64,000 nucleotides of DNA from Cystobasidium ongulense (GCA_022835595.1 BQUP01000006.1:757307-821306); one strand, 5' to 3'. Positions 13,155 through 24,760 are shown, counted from the stretch's first letter. The notes: a model not told the origin generated them from the letters alone. A program made the numbers and translations.

Positions 13155-16100
13155 CTAGCGGCGCTGTGTAACAAATTGGTGAGTTAGTTTTCTGTTAATA
13201 AGGCTTATTTCCAAGTCGAACATTGTGCTCACACTGGGAGGTACGTAGGCTCCGCCTGCGGGCTTTTTGGGTGCGACTGTCTTGAAGCCCTCCTCGGTAC
13301 CGTTCGCCTGTTCTTGTGGGCGGGGAGCTGGTGGGGGGCGGGCAGCTGCTGGTGGTGCGTCATTTGGGACGCTCCTGGATGCCTCTCGATCTCTCCATGT
13401 TCCACCGCTTCTCGGTTGCAGGCCAAGAGGTTTTCGCTCCCCGGAAACTGGAGTTCCAGACCTCGAATCAGGTGGGCTGGCGACTGCAGCAGGCGAGACA
13501 GCACCAGCTGATTCGCCCTGAGCCGCTTGTTTGGATCGCCATCCGCCGGGCTGGATGCCGGGGATCTTGGGAGGTCCCGAAGAGGTAGGTGCAGTGGCAG
13601 CAGCGCTTGGTGCAGCCGAAGATGCAGGCTCTTCACGTCGCCATTCTCTCGCACCCACAACTGGGCGGACTATATGAAGCAGCAGCCTGTCAGCCGTACA
13701 TCCCATATCATACGATGTAAATGAACTGATGAACGCACCTGGACCAGCCTTGCGAGCAGCTTCCTTTTCAGCGAGTTTCCTCTCAATTTCGGCTTCACGT
13801 TCTCTCTGCTTCCTCGCTTGCTCATCGCCCTTGGCGCGTTCTGCCTCACGCTCAGCTCGTCGCTTCGCCACTTCTTCCTCTTGTTTCTTCTTCTCTTCAG
13901 CAAGGCGAGCTTCTTCAGCGGCCTGGGCAGCAGCTTCCTCCTCTGCCTGGCGTGCCTCCTCCTCTTGTCGCACACGCTCTTCTTCCTCGCGTTGACGTGC
14001 CTCTTCCTCTGCGCGCTTCCTCTCCTCCTCGACTTCCTTACGTCTCTTTTCGATAGCAGCCTTACGAGCAGCCTTCTCCTCTTCGATCTTAGCCTTGGAT
14101 TCTTGAACCTTCTTCTTGTATTGTGCACTGGTAGCTTGTAGTCTCTTTTCCTTGAATGCCTCAATATCATTGACCATAGGAGCGAGCTTCTTCTTGAGGG
14201 CAAGACGAGCAGCGTGAGCGTTCTTAGCATCCTCGATTCTCGAAGCCTTGCTCTTCTCGAATACCTCTCGGTCTCGTTTCTGCTGGAGTTCATAATCCTT
14301 GTGTAAGAGTGTAATTTCTTCCTTGCGGAAAGCACGTTCGGTATGGTCGATACGCTTCATGATGATTCGGAGCTTTTCGGCCATATCGCGCTTATCCTTC
14401 TCCATCTTTTCAACTTGGATCCTCATCAAGGCAGCAGTATCAAGAGAGTCAATCTCCTTATCGCTGATCTTGATTGCGCCGATGCTCTTGAGCTTATCGG
14501 CAAGTTTCTTGGCTTCTTCAGCCTTGACAGCTTCGTTGTTCTTTTTAATCATTTCAAGCTGCTTGGCCTTGGCTTCCTGCTCAACACGACGAGCTTCATT
14601 TGCTATTTGCTGAGCTCGAGCAGCGGCACGAGCTTGCTCAGCTTCCTTCTCTCGCAGAGCTGCTTGCTGATCAGCAACCTGCTTCCTCTGGTCTGCAATC
14701 AAGCGACGAGACAAGAGAGAGTCTCCGTCCTTGTCGAGGTTGGCAGCCATTGCTTGTAGTGCAGCTTCGGCGTTGCCCTTAGCCTTAGCGAGGGCTGAAG
14801 TGGAGGGGGAAATAGTATCGAGCGAGACGAAGAGGGTCTGAGCCAGCTGAGTAAGGTGTGTTCTTAACAAAGTCGAGGGAGTTGGCTGGAGAACGTCGAC
14901 AGGACTTCCTTGGAAATCGATAGCCTCGGTACTGTCGGTGCTGCTGTTGATTTCGAACATCTTGTCTTCGAATTCGATTATGCCATCGACATGGTCAAGT
15001 CGAACGGACATTTCACCTCGAATGCAGGCGCTGGTGATGAAGCGCTCAATGCGGACCTTGGTAGCATCCTGACCATCCTCGTTAACATCATCCTTGAAAG
15101 TCGCGAGCTTGATGACACGAGCGAGCTTAACAGAGTCGTAAACTTGGGCAAGCTGCTGGAACATGCGTGAAAGAACGACGCTCTTGAGAGGCTCAACATA
15201 GCGGAGAGTATCAGGGTTGGCTCGGAGAGAAGCAAAGATAGGCTCGAGCTTGGAGGTGATGTGCAGCGGGTGGAAGTCGACCTCGATGATTTGATAAAGC
15301 TGTCGGAGTTCGGGTGAAACGTACTTCAAGGCAGTGCGCTGAGAAGTTGATGGAACAGAATAATCAGTCATACTCGCGTTACGAACAATGTATGCTTAGC
15401 GACTCACAGCATCGCGCAGAAGTGTCTCACGGCTTGGGGCAGCTGGCAAGTCGAGAAGACCCATGAGAGTCATTCTACCCTTGCTGTAGTCCTTCTCTTC
15501 GCCAGTGATGGGGTCTCTCCGGACCTTGCGCTCGTGAGCCTGGGAAAGAGGTACGCTCAAGGCAGACAAGAGAACGAGTCCGGCGATACGATCGCCGCCA
15601 GGGTTGTCGTGTCCTGATGTAGCAGCTTGCAGGGACCATAGCTTTCCATAAGCCGCAGCGTGGAAGAGGAAATTCTGTCCAACTGCGAAGACCTTGACGA
15701 GTTTCTCGTAGAAGGACGCCATCATCGAAGCACGTGGGGTGCGCTTGCTGACAGCAACGAGACCGTGAATATCTTCGGCGGAGCGGAAGGCTTCCTGCCA
15801 TAGCTCAAGCTCAACGGCAGTATTGAGCTGGGCGAAACGAATATCCAGGTAGCGCTGCAGTGTCTCGGGGTCGCTGATGTTGATAGCATAGGTTTGCGAG
15901 GAGTACTTTTGAGTATAGGCGAAATGTTGACGAAGTGTTTCGCAAAGTCTTCGGAACTCGGTCTTCCTTCCATGTGTGAGGCAGAACTGGAAAGCTTCGA
16001 GTGCAACTTGCTGTAGGGTTGTTTAGAGGCGTCAGCTCATTCACCAAAAGGGAGTGAATTAAGCAGCTTCTTACCTGATAGAGAACTTCCAAACGAGTGT

Positions 16101-16900
16101 TGTTTCTCAAAGTGTCGAGCGCGGTTCTGTATGACTCCCATAGGAAGCGAAGCCATGGAGTTACAAGGGTGCGGTAGGTTCTATCTCGTGACTTTTCATC
16201 GGAAACGGTCGAGAGTAGGATAGACTCGGGTGTCTCCGCCTCCTCTAGGTCCTCGACTTCGACCGTCTGGATCGTTCCATCTTCTTTGGTCATCTGAGTA
16301 GAGACGGTAGTGCTGCCAGTATCGGGACCAGCGACTTCGTCGACCTTGGCGAGTGCTTCATCCAATTTTGCCTTGCTTTTGCTCAAGAAATGTTTGATGA
16401 CAGTTTCAACAGCTGTTACGCTTGTGTTCTGTGCAGCGTTCTTGTAGGTGTGTCTGTAGTGATGAACCAGAACGTATGAAGAGTTGTATCAGCACCGCGA
16501 CCATGTACTTGTCGCTCCTGAATGACCGCCGCCTGTTGCATGAAGCCAGCACGCGCCAGATCCACGGCAAAAGAGCGAGACGAAAGAGCACGTCGAGAAC
16601 CGGACTTACAATCCTTCACGGGCATGCTTGCCCTTTCTGAGATCAACACAGAGGTCGAGATATCTGAACATGATAGGCTCCAGGCTCGACAAGGGTGTCG
16701 ACCTGAAGCGCTTCCCGCTTGCAATAATCTCATAGACGCTGGCGAGGGCAGCTGCTGGCTGGCCGACAGCGAGTAGCTCGTCGGAGCGCTGCAGAGGGAA
16801 CGGCAAAGGTCAGCAGGCGGACTTGTGTCTATGCGAATCATGCTATGCCGCATGCAGCATCTTGCAGCCTCACCCTGAGCGCAGTGTCGGGTCTTGACAT
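13155..16900 (-). CDS. TIF32: translation initiation factor eIF3 subunit a
   Basis: Scaffold subunit of eIF3, which binds the 40S ribosome during initiation in the cytosol. A tiny first exon (ATG at 16900, MSRPDTALR) splices to [15 protein letters not shown], the typical helical start of the family. The PCI-containing N-terminal half follows (16600-15400). Then comes a very long charged coiled coil rich in Glu, Lys, Arg and Ala (about 14700-13750), and a Pro/Ala-rich tail ending YVPPSRR. Two introns near the 3' end (13670-13738 and 13164-13232) are each 69 bp, a multiple of three and stop-free, so an unspliced frame reads through both. Splicing them restores [14 protein letters not shown] and the short terminal exon. 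A longer intron of about 150 bp lies near 16460-16620. About 1,000 residues, normal for the family. Confidence 0.95.
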
Positions 16901-17621
16901 TCTGCTGTTCTTTCAATGGGAGATTTGGCTTGATGTGCTGGCGGTTGACAGGAGCGCTGAGCTGGAGAGCGGTGCTGGCTGGAAGGCTGCTGAGCTGATG
17001 TACGCCGGTACTAGCGATGCTGTGCTGCGAGTCCTGCTGTTGCTTGCTTCTTCGTCGGGATTAAGGACGAGTCCGCGTGCGTTGGCGAAAAATCAAGCCT
17101 CGAAGGGCCAACAGCAGGACAAAAAGAGAAGCTGGAAGCTGGAAAGCTGAAAGACTGCCTGCGATTCAAGCAAGCTGACAGCTGGAGAGCTACATCAATG
17201 CACCCGTTGTCATATATCGACTGGATTCTGACTTCGATATACGTCCTTGCTGTGCCTATCGTTTGCTGGCTCGCTGAATGAAACGCCTCCATGGTCAGCC
17301 GCATGCAACATGACCACCAGTCCGAAAAGTACCATCATGTTCAGACGACAAGAGCAGCCTAGTACAAGACGTTCTCTACGTAGTGTTCTTGCCGAATGAA
17401 GTAGTAAGAGCACGGACTATCTAAGAAGTGATACATAGGGAATGGTAATCTACAGAATGGTAATCTACAATATGGCAGGAAATTTGCGATAACTTGCTCG
17501 GATCGCTATTTGACACAAGGTGAATGGATTATACGGCCTGATCTACACAGGTGATTTATCCTCTCAGGTCTTGGGTTGACTACAGAACAATGTCATCATA
17601 CAGTGGACCTCCAAGAAGGGC
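16901..17621. other. intergenic region upstream of eIF3a
   Basis: About 720 bp between two minus-strand genes. It should hold the eIF3a promoter and leader and the 3' end of the next gene. I see no convincing coding exon or RNA gene in it. Confidence 0.5.
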
Positions 17622-18413
17622 TCAATATGCATCGCGCGACATTCCGTCTTGAGCATCCCCAAATCGGCCATGCCTGGGGGCACTAGGGCTGCCAGGGTAT
17701 GTTGTGGTCGATTCAATCGAGTAGCGGTTGCTCGTAGGCGAGCGAAGTGCTTCGAAGGAGTTGCCAGTCGAAGGTCGGGAGGGAGAATCAGGTGAAGTAC
17801 CCAGGAAGGGTGTAGTGGAATTATTGGAGTCAGTTCTTCTGTGTCCAGAGCCAAAGGATAATCCAGGTATCATGTGAGTTCGACTTTTGCCATTGACACC
17901 AGCAGGAGCAGCAGTAGCAGTTGGAACAGTGACGGCGGTGCTTGCATAATTCGGATGCTGCGACATCATTTCTGGCTGGTTTTGCGAGGCATCTCCGGAT
18001 GAAGCGGTGGCAGGAGCAGGAAGCAGAGCAGTCCTGGATATTCTTTTGCTTTGTTTGCTGGTTCTTTTACGTCTCACGACGAGAAGGAAGATTAAGAATG
18101 CGACGAGAAGTAGGAAAGCTACGCACGCCACTACGATGCCCGCAATGACGCCGCCGGAGAGCTTGCTGCCTCCATTTGTCGAGTTGGGATTGTATTGAGG
18201 GCTGCTTGCAAACGAGGTGGGGTACGATGCCGTTGCCCCACTGCTCAGCACTGTCCCGAACTTTACTGTCCCAGTGCCGGATTGAGAGCTTCTGCTGCGG
18301 GTGCTCATGACTGTCGGCGCAGGCCAATCCTTGAGAAGCGCAACAGGTTGAGGAGATGCACCTTTAGGAGTGTGCGCTTGCTTGAAGATACAGTATACTA
18401 AGTGAGCTTTCAT
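17622..18413 (-). CDS. single-pass membrane protein with Ser/Thr-rich tails
   Basis: Unrecognised fungal-type membrane protein, 263 residues from the ATG at 18413, or about 228 from an internal Met that begins MSTRSRSS. A short Ser/Thr/Gly-rich outer segment leads to one strong hydrophobic helix of about 23 residues (GGVIAGIVVACVAFLLLVAF and on). That is followed by RRKR, a stop-transfer pattern that puts the Ser/Pro-rich C-terminal half in the cytosol. The layout resembles fungal wall-stress-sensor or SKG6-like proteins, but no WSC or other extracellular domain is visible. No signal peptide is seen, so an upstream exon may be missing. Phosphorylation-prone SPxxP and TSP motifs are frequent in the tail. 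No function can be assigned. Confidence 0.6.
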   Translation of the reverse strand: MKAHLVYCIFKQAHTPKGASPQPVALLKDWPAPTVMSTRSRSSQSGTGTVKFGTVLSSGATASYPTSFASSPQYNPNSTNGGSKLSGGVIAGIVVACVAFLLLVAFLIFLLVVRRKRTSKQSKRISRTALLPAPATASSGDASQNQPEMMSQHPNYASTAVTVPTATAAPAGVNGKSRTHMIPGLSFGSGHRRTDSNNSTTPFLGTSPDSPSRPSTGNSFEALRSPTSNRYSIESTTTYPGSPSAPRHGRFGDAQDGMSRDAY

Positions 18414-18967
18414 ACATTGTCAGTCAATTCGAGGCTGTCACTGTCCCAAGCTCGGGCGGGAATCTTGCTCACCTTTTGCGGAAGAAAGAAGCCGCCTTCG
18501 AAGAGCCTCGCTCGGCCGCAACTGCGACTTGAGCAGAGGGCAGAGACTATAGACAAGGGAAAGGGCAGGTGTTATGGTACAACGAGCAGGATGAATAGCA
18601 TCCAAGCTTTGCGACTCTTTCTCTGCGCAGAGGACAAGCGCTTTGGCTGATCGGCCCGATCAGGGAAGCAGCGACGTGTAAAGTGTCGCGGATGACGGGA
18701 GACTCGGGAAGAACTGCGCGAGAACAAAAGTCAAACCTTGCCGCAGTAGAGTAGTTAGATAGGGCTTAGCGTTCGACACTGAAAACAACGTAACAAGATG
18801 AAAGAATCACCATATATTGTGTGATTCCGTCAACTCGAGGCCAAGAAGAGTGCGTATGATGTAACAACAAGCAGGGTACTAAAACTTCTAGACGTCCGAA
18901 CTGTATAGTGTACCAGATGCCAGTTTTGTGCCAAGAGTGGCAAAGCTCATAGATAGTGAACACCACA
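18414..18967. other. intergenic region between membrane protein gene and RPC31
   Basis: About 550 bp between two minus-strand genes. A possible non-coding 5' intron lies just upstream of 18413. No other gene is seen. Confidence 0.45.
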
Positions 18968-20043
18968 TCAATCGTAGGTGGCTTCATCACCACCACCGCC
19001 GCCGCCTTCATCACCGCCTTCATCATCGTCTCCATTATCGAAATAATTGTTATCGTAATCAGCATTTTCCTTTGAAGTAGAAGATGCAAGCTTTCGTTAG
19101 TCATCTTTCGAAGCACTGAGTCTATGATGATGTCTACTTACCTCCTCGTCATCAAACGCATCTTGTTCTTCTTCCTCTTCGTCGCCCGAGCGTCGTTCTT
19201 CGCCGTCCTGATGGCATTGCAAGGTTCATCAGAAGGAATGCACTGAAGTTATGCGAATGAACGAAGCCCACCTTTTCCTCTTGATCTTCTCCTTGCTCCT
19301 CGGCTCCCACCAATTGATCCGCACGTTTTTTCACTTTCGTGCGTTTGGCTGCGGTAAAGAAAGCCACAGGAGTCTGCGTCAGCATACAAGTAAGATCGCC
19401 GAGACATAGGTCTTGACCCACCTGTGCGCAACTTCTTGTTGAAGAACATCTCCCATGTTTGCTGTGGAAAGAATGCAGGATTGAGTCTGGCTTTCTGGTC
19501 TTCCGATAGCAATGTTGGCAATTCTTCGATTGGAGCTTCATAACGATCAGAGTACTTCGTGTGTGCGTCTAATGAGGTGGAAAGCGTATGAACCATAGAT
19601 CATTGAATCATTAAAGGTGAGCGTTGTCTTGACATTCGCTCCTCCCTTTACAGCAGGTACTCACCATCTTTTTCTTCCGGTACTGCAACATGGTAAGCCG
19701 AGAACCTCATCTTGCGCAGGTATTGTTTCATATAGACTTGACTGCGTTGTTCCTTGTTTGTAGGTTCTTGAAATTCAGGTAGGGGTGCTTCCTATGTGCA
19801 GAGAAATACGCATGATGGGCGGAAAGGTCAGTCAGGAGGGGATCAGCCGCGACGTTCCAGGTGCATTGATCTACTTACAGGGTACAGTTTCGCTTCCATC
19901 GCTGCTTTGGAGCCTTCGACCACATCATTGTACGAGAGTCCTCCCATGAGCTGACTGCCAGTTGAAAAAAGACCGCCGCCACGCCCAGAGGCTCCTCCCC
20001 CTCGACCACCTCGCCCTCCACCTCTTCCTCCTCTAGCAGCCAT
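18968..20043 (-). CDS. RPC31: RNA polymerase III subunit C31 (RPC7/POLR3G family)
   Basis: Subunit of the Pol III-specific C82-C34-C31 initiation trimer, needed for tRNA and 5S transcription in the nucleus. ATG at 20043. The N-terminus is an RGG/GGRGG-rich stretch followed by a segment ending in YNDVVEGSKAA. A middle exon carries the region before the tail, including PAFFPQQTWEMFFNKKL. The C-terminus is very acidic and closes with NYFDNGDDDEGG and finally DEATYD. The same DEATY ending closes human POLR3G, which is the strongest evidence. Five or six short introns. Basic middle plus acidic tail and a size near 230 residues fit the family. It is divergent from the phosphatase gene. Confidence 0.85.
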
Positions 20044-20650
20044 AATCTAGATGTTGAACGGTCTTCTTGTTCACGAGCTTCCAGCTTTGAGCTTGCTTGC
20101 AGGACGTCTTCTCCTGATTCGATTGCCCAATAAATCCGAACTTTTCGGGTTGTTTGATGGCGCTTTGCTCTGCAGTCTTGGTAGTTGGTAGAGTCCGCTC
20201 GTCTTCAATGTCATAGGCAGAGAGGGGGATGTCGCCGGATGATCATCATGCTTTGCAAGTCAAGGTATAGAGAAAAGAGAGAAGTCTGTGAAGTGAAAGT
20301 GCCTACGATCCCGATCACCGTACGGCGAAGCGACCAACCTGTACGACACAGTCTGGAGCTCTCTATCTAACCAAGTCCTATGTGAAAGTTCTAGTCCAGT
20401 CTCGCTAGAAACCATTCAGATCCTGTGACGTGCTACGCGTTAAGACCAAAGAATTCAAGATCGCTGTTGGCGGGCTGGTCCGTATACTCGGCTACTTCAT
20501 TCCAAAGCACACTCCCGACGAGCTGGCCTTTGCGTAGCATCATTTCTCGCGCGTGTGGCACCTATATTTGGGGCTCTTCTCATCAGCGCTGTCTTATCTC
20601 TGATTAGCAACAAGCAATTCTAGCCTTTCAATCCGTTCAATCCGGCAGTC
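20044..20650. promoter_or_regulatory. divergent promoter region, RPC31 / acid phosphatase
   Basis: About 607 bp separate the two start codons on opposite strands, so both promoters must lie here. No single motif stands out. Confidence 0.5.
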
Positions 20651-22177
20651 ATGGCTTCGCAACCCAACCCAGTGCCTGGATACCCTCCCAACTACTCTGA
20701 AATAGCTACTCAAACTATTCCGGCTGGCTTAGAACTACTTCAAGCTCATGTGTATTTCCGCCATGGAGAGAGAACTCCTGTCAAAGAACGCCTGACCCAC
20801 CTCGGGATACCTAGTCAATGGAACATGTGTGGTGGACGCATTGATAAGCCAGGCACTCTTTGGTGAGTTACTCCTTTGTTCCACAGATTACTTCTTAGTC
20901 TGATGTCTTGGGGACTAGCGATTGGGGCGAGCTTACGGATGTAGGAAGATCATCGACACTCCGCTTAGGGCAAGAACTTCGCAAGCTTTATGTCGACAAG
21001 TAGGTCTCCTTAAGTATGGCAGCCAGTTCAAAACTAAATTAACTCTCATCATGTACTACAAGGCTCAAATTAGTACCCTCAAACATTGGCGCTTCGAATC
21101 AACGTATACTGGAACTCGAAAGTACGGCTGTGCCACGCGCGAAAGAGAGCATGCGAATGGTATTAGAAGGATTCTTGCCACCGCAGGAGCGTCAGTTCGA
21201 CCCATCTATCCTGATAAGGTACGTTTGATTTGCGTCTATACTACTGGCGTCTACGTTTGAGAGTCTGACGAATCGGATTCGCAGACCGCCTAAAGAAGAG
21301 TGCCTTTATCCCAATACCGCTTGTCCTCTATACCGCTCCCTCCATCGGAAGTATATCAAGCTTGCCGCAGACACATGGGATGATGAGCTCTTGAAGCCTT
21401 TAGATTCGAAGATTGCTCATTTGGTCGGAGTGTGAGCGTGTTGCCAATGACAGACCCTGTAACGTCGGCTGACACATTGCGCTCCAGACCTGTCCGCATA
21501 CAAAGTCATCCTACAGCCAATGGCGTTAGCGATACGATTCGTGGGTGTCAAGCACATATGATCTCAGTTCCGTCAGTCTTCGAAGAGCCTGAAGTGATTC
21601 AACGCATGGAGAAAGCTATCGTGCAAGAATGGTTCTCGGGTTACATTGACAAGCAACTCGGTCGGCTATCAATGGGACGCTTATTGGGCGGCTTGCAAGA
21701 TCGTTTCGACCAGTGTCTAGCGGATGCATCGTCCACTCCGAAAGTCGGTCTTTACGCATGTCACGATACGACGCTTGCTGGCGCGTTAAAGGTACTCGAC
21801 TGCTTCGATGAAAGATGGCCCTACTTTACTGCATTTCTTTCATTCGAGTTGCTTCGGAAACAACAGGCTTCTTCACCTCTGGCATGGATAATGGACAAAG
21901 TCAGTGGATCACCACCAGGTGAGGAGAATTACGTGAGAGTGAGATACAACGCGAAAGACATGCATCTGCCAGCCTGTGCTCCTGCGGGGAAGCACTTGAA
22001 AGGGAGTGATGGTAGTGTTTGTACCAGTGAGTGCAGCTGACGAGTGATGATCTCCCATCTGTATTTTCGCTGACAATCTTTATCCCTGTAGTGGCAGCAT
22101 TCAAAGACGCAATAAAGGACGCGGTAACGACAACCGAAGAGTGGAAAAAGGAGTGTCAACTCCCAATGACTGAGTAA
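20651..22177 (+). CDS. histidine acid phosphatase family protein
   Basis: Branch-2 histidine phosphatase. The N-terminal catalytic RHGERTPVK follows LELLQAHVYF, and the partner HD motif is in ACHDTTLAGAL. Both catalytic histidines and the aspartate are present. Six exons join cleanly. The second carries DWGELTDVG and the third LKLVPSNIGASNQR and RAKESMRMVLEG. The last exon ends KKECQLPMTE at 22177. Length is about 440 residues. No signal peptide is visible at the ATG, so the protein is probably intracellular or mitochondrial, like the ACP6/lysophosphatidic acid phosphatase branch, rather than a secreted repressible phosphatase. The substrate cannot be read from sequence. Confidence 0.85.
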
Positions 22178-22690
22178 CTAGATCCATCTTGTAGAACGTG
22201 CAAAGCATCGCCCACTTACATTGGCCTTGTCACCTTATTCGCGATTCGCCCGTTTCCAACCAATTACAGGCATCAAGGTGCATTCGGGGACAGCTGAATT
22301 GACTATTGCGGCTATTCGAGCAGCGTACACATCCGCTATTCCTCGCGTCGCCGGGAGACTCTGGTCGGCGGCACCGCACTGACACAGGACAAGGTTGCTG
22401 AACACCGAACAAGAGGTTATAGCTCAAATCATTGCCATGGAGACTTTACGGAAACTCGACTCGTCAGGAGTCGGTGTACTCATCTGCAGCCTGTCAATCT
22501 CCGACAGTGTTCTAGTCATCGTATTTGGAGGCTTGTCTCGAACCAGTACAATACGAGCCACGGATGGGTGTCGATGAAGCCTCAATTCAGGATGTCCTCC
22601 CCGCCAGCAAGAACGCCCTACAGTTACTGATTGTAATGGCTCAACTCGCTTGTTTCGATCATGAAACACTGCGTCTCATTTTCCTTAAGA

Positions 22691-22762
22691 TCTCTGATCG
22701 TATAGTGGCTAGTATACCCGCCTGTCACGCGGGTGACCTGGGTTCAATTCCCAGTCAGAGAG
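22691..22762 (+). tRNA. tRNA-Asp (GUC)
   Basis: A 72-nt cloverleaf is readable. The acceptor stem TCTCTGA pairs with TCAGAGA. The D-arm starts ATCGTATAGTGG, the anticodon loop is CTGTCAC with anticodon GTC, and the T-arm is GGGTTCAATTCCC. The discriminator is G, as expected for Asp. There is no intron and no encoded CCA. A second copy lies inverted at 24993. Confidence 0.95.
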
Positions 22763-22860
22763 TTTGATTCGCTTTTTGCTGGACTCGTCAATCCGTGTTG
22801 CGCAAGCTTCTTCTTCAAGGGGATTCGCTCCGCATGCACAGTCTTTTCCATTTTTCTTTT
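22703..22860 (+). repeat. left arm of inverted repeat containing tRNA-Asp
   Basis: This 158-bp segment, most of the tRNA plus about 98 bp of 3' flank, recurs in reverse complement at 24896-25052. The tRNA part is identical. The flank differs by about five substitutions and a 2-bp indel before similarity fades near 22860. Confidence 0.85.
22773..22777 (+). terminator. RNA polymerase III T-run terminator
   Basis: TTTTT 11 bp after the tRNA 3' end, the normal Pol III stop signal. It is conserved in the inverted copy (AAAAA on plus at 24978-24982). Confidence 0.8.
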
Positions 22861-23390
22861 GGAAGAATCGGAAGCATCCTTCGATTCCACCTCGCCTTCT
22901 GTCGGAAGACATGGCAATGGTCCTTGAGCCTTCTTTGGAAATACTTCACCAGTGTTTTGCTGGTCTGACCATGTTCGTTTACTATCGCTTATGACGGGAA
23001 TATATTCTGTGCTATGAGTGATCTTACAACTGGCCTGAGATGACGAGGTGGTCGACGGGTGTCAGCCAGTTGACGAAGCGTATCACAATTGTGAGGGTCC
23101 TGCTCAGCTTCATCTACGGAACCTCTCTCGCTTCGTCCCTGATCTGAGCGGGCAGCATTTTTTTTGGTTAGCAGCAATCAACGCGTTCATTGCGTCGACT
23201 CCAGAACCGCCAGCCGAGCATGCAACTTCACTGGTGGATCGGCATGAATCAGTTGATGGCCTTGTCAACACCTGTTACATGCTGGATTTGGTATCACATC
23301 GTATTATTGTGGAGTTAAAGGCAGAGAGTGCGAGTAAGTGCAAAGGATCCTTCAGCTTGAAGGTCCGAGTGAGGCATGTATAGCTCGGTT

Positions 23391-24281
23391 AGCGGAACGG
23401 GAAATAAAGGAAGAAGTACATATTCAATGATGTGGGAGAGTGTCTAGCCTCAGTTTGCTTTGCTTGAAATGACATAAAACGTTTCTGATTCCAAGAATAG
23501 GAATCTTTGTCGGAATATCAACAGCCAAGGCAAAGCGTTACTGCCGACTCGTCATTTCTATTACGTAGCCTGTCCATCGTCCAGCCGCTGGCTTATCTGG
23601 ATTCTCATCAGAACTCGCGAGCGGAACTGGCACAGGTGTGGGGTGTACCATGATCATCTGTGCGGAGGTGCTTCTACCGTGTTGGACGCAGGACTAGCCC
23701 ACTCACATAAGGGACACACAGACGACTCACTCATATGAATCAAGCGTCAAAACATATGTGATCTGTCGTCTATTAGTATTGCAGGGCTCGGCAATTTCTT
23801 GCGGCGACAAACGCAGATAGTTCCGCAGACTCGATCCAAGCAACCAGGGGATAGAATGTACTTCGGCTTGACGTGATAGTGCATTTTCACCAGAACGCTA
23901 GATAGTATTCTGACTCAGCTTTCGGATCGAGGGAGAACCGCCAACCTTGAAAGGCATATGCAAACAGTACGTGCTTGTTCTGGTTGCTAAAAAAAGCTTT
24001 TTTTTTTCAGTCGTAGCCTAGAGTCGAGAACCGCAGTAGGATACGAGGTACAAGTTTGCGATTGTCCGGCTTTCTTGCTTTGTTGCTTTGTTGCTTTATT
24101 GATTTGTTTTTCCATAGTCCTCTGTCTAAGTCGCCGCCTCTCGATACAGGCTCTGTGATGTCTCTTCAGAATGAACCTATCTGCGGTGCTTTCCCCGAAA
24201 GTATGTTCCAGGAATTTGCGTGCGACTTGCCAATATCTGCGCGGAAACAGACTCCCGTTTCGAGGCAATTGAGTTTTTTTG
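23391..24281. other. non-coding stretch, nothing convincing
   Basis: About 890 bp with no supportable gene. It contains an A7-GC-T10 near-palindrome at 23989-24007 and a T-rich run near 24090-24110. Confidence 0.45.
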
Positions 24282-24760
24282 CTAGATACGCCCGATTCTT
24301 GTCTCCTTGAGAGCGTCTATTTCCTTGCTAACGATGGCTTTTGCTCCATATCCGTGGCCTGTATTCTGACTTATCTGCAAGTATTCAGTAAGATTGCGAG
24401 TGTAGTATGCCCTCCTCCCATCCGGAGTGAACCGGTTCAGCCACAGGTCCATGAATTTCACGGTATGAGCAGGCCCGGAAGTCTTGCATGAGTTGGTAAG
24501 CACCAAAAAACGATCTTCGAGCTGGAAGCCTGTCGAGCGATAAGTTGCCGATGGGGTGTATGACCAGACCACGCCCTGAATATTGAAATCAAAGATTGAA
24601 CTTGTAGGAAGTATTGCGACAGCTCTTTCCGCGAATGCCAGAACGCACCACGTACCCGCATGCCAGACTTATCTGCTACAGCATGGTCTTCCTCACTGAG
24701 CGCAAACAGTGTCGGAAGGGTCCTGCATAACATCAGCTTAGGATGTTCCGAGACCAACAT
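24282..24760 (-). CDS. possible two-exon gene, unknown protein of 132 residues
   Basis: ATG at 24760 begins MLVSEHPKLMLC. Exon 1 (24656-24760) ends at a GTACGT donor, the 80-bp intron (24576-24655) ends TTCAG, and exon 2 (24282-24575) continues in frame to a TAG. The joined protein is 132 residues and reads smoothly across the junction (SGMR then GVVWSYTPSATYR), with PAHTVKFMDLWLNRFTPDG in the middle. Both exons being open and phase-compatible argues for a gene or a recent gene remnant. No family is recognised. A stop lies just upstream of the ATG, so if this is part of a larger gene its 5' end is lost. It lies between the two arms of the tRNA inverted repeat. Confidence 0.4.

Larger units (their letters stand above)
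22240..23390 (+). pseudogene. possible decayed coding region, unidentified
   Basis: Several stretches read like coding sequence on plus but in different frames and without splice sites that connect them. Examples are AELTIAAIRAAYTSAIPRVA (near 22300), EQEVIAQIIAMETLRKL (near 22410), GVDEASIQDVLPASKNALQL (near 22570) and LHLRNLSRFVPDLSG (near 23110). The tRNA-Asp gene lies in the middle. This could be a broken gene split by the tRNA segment, or chance. No family is recognised, so the call is weak. Confidence 0.2.

Noticed and set aside
13720-14800. Long open frames on the plus strand over eIF3a
   Set aside because: Antisense shadows of the Glu/Lys-rich coiled coil; low-complexity Leu/Ser translations without gene features.
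926-20043. Clustering of RNA polymerase I (RPA135) and III (RPC31) subunit genes
   Set aside because: About 14 kb and several unrelated genes lie between them; no sign of functional linkage.
23989-24007. A7-GC-T10 palindrome as a possible terminator or element end
   Set aside because: Simple homopolymer palindrome with no matching repeat or gene beside it; likely chance in A/T-rich DNA.
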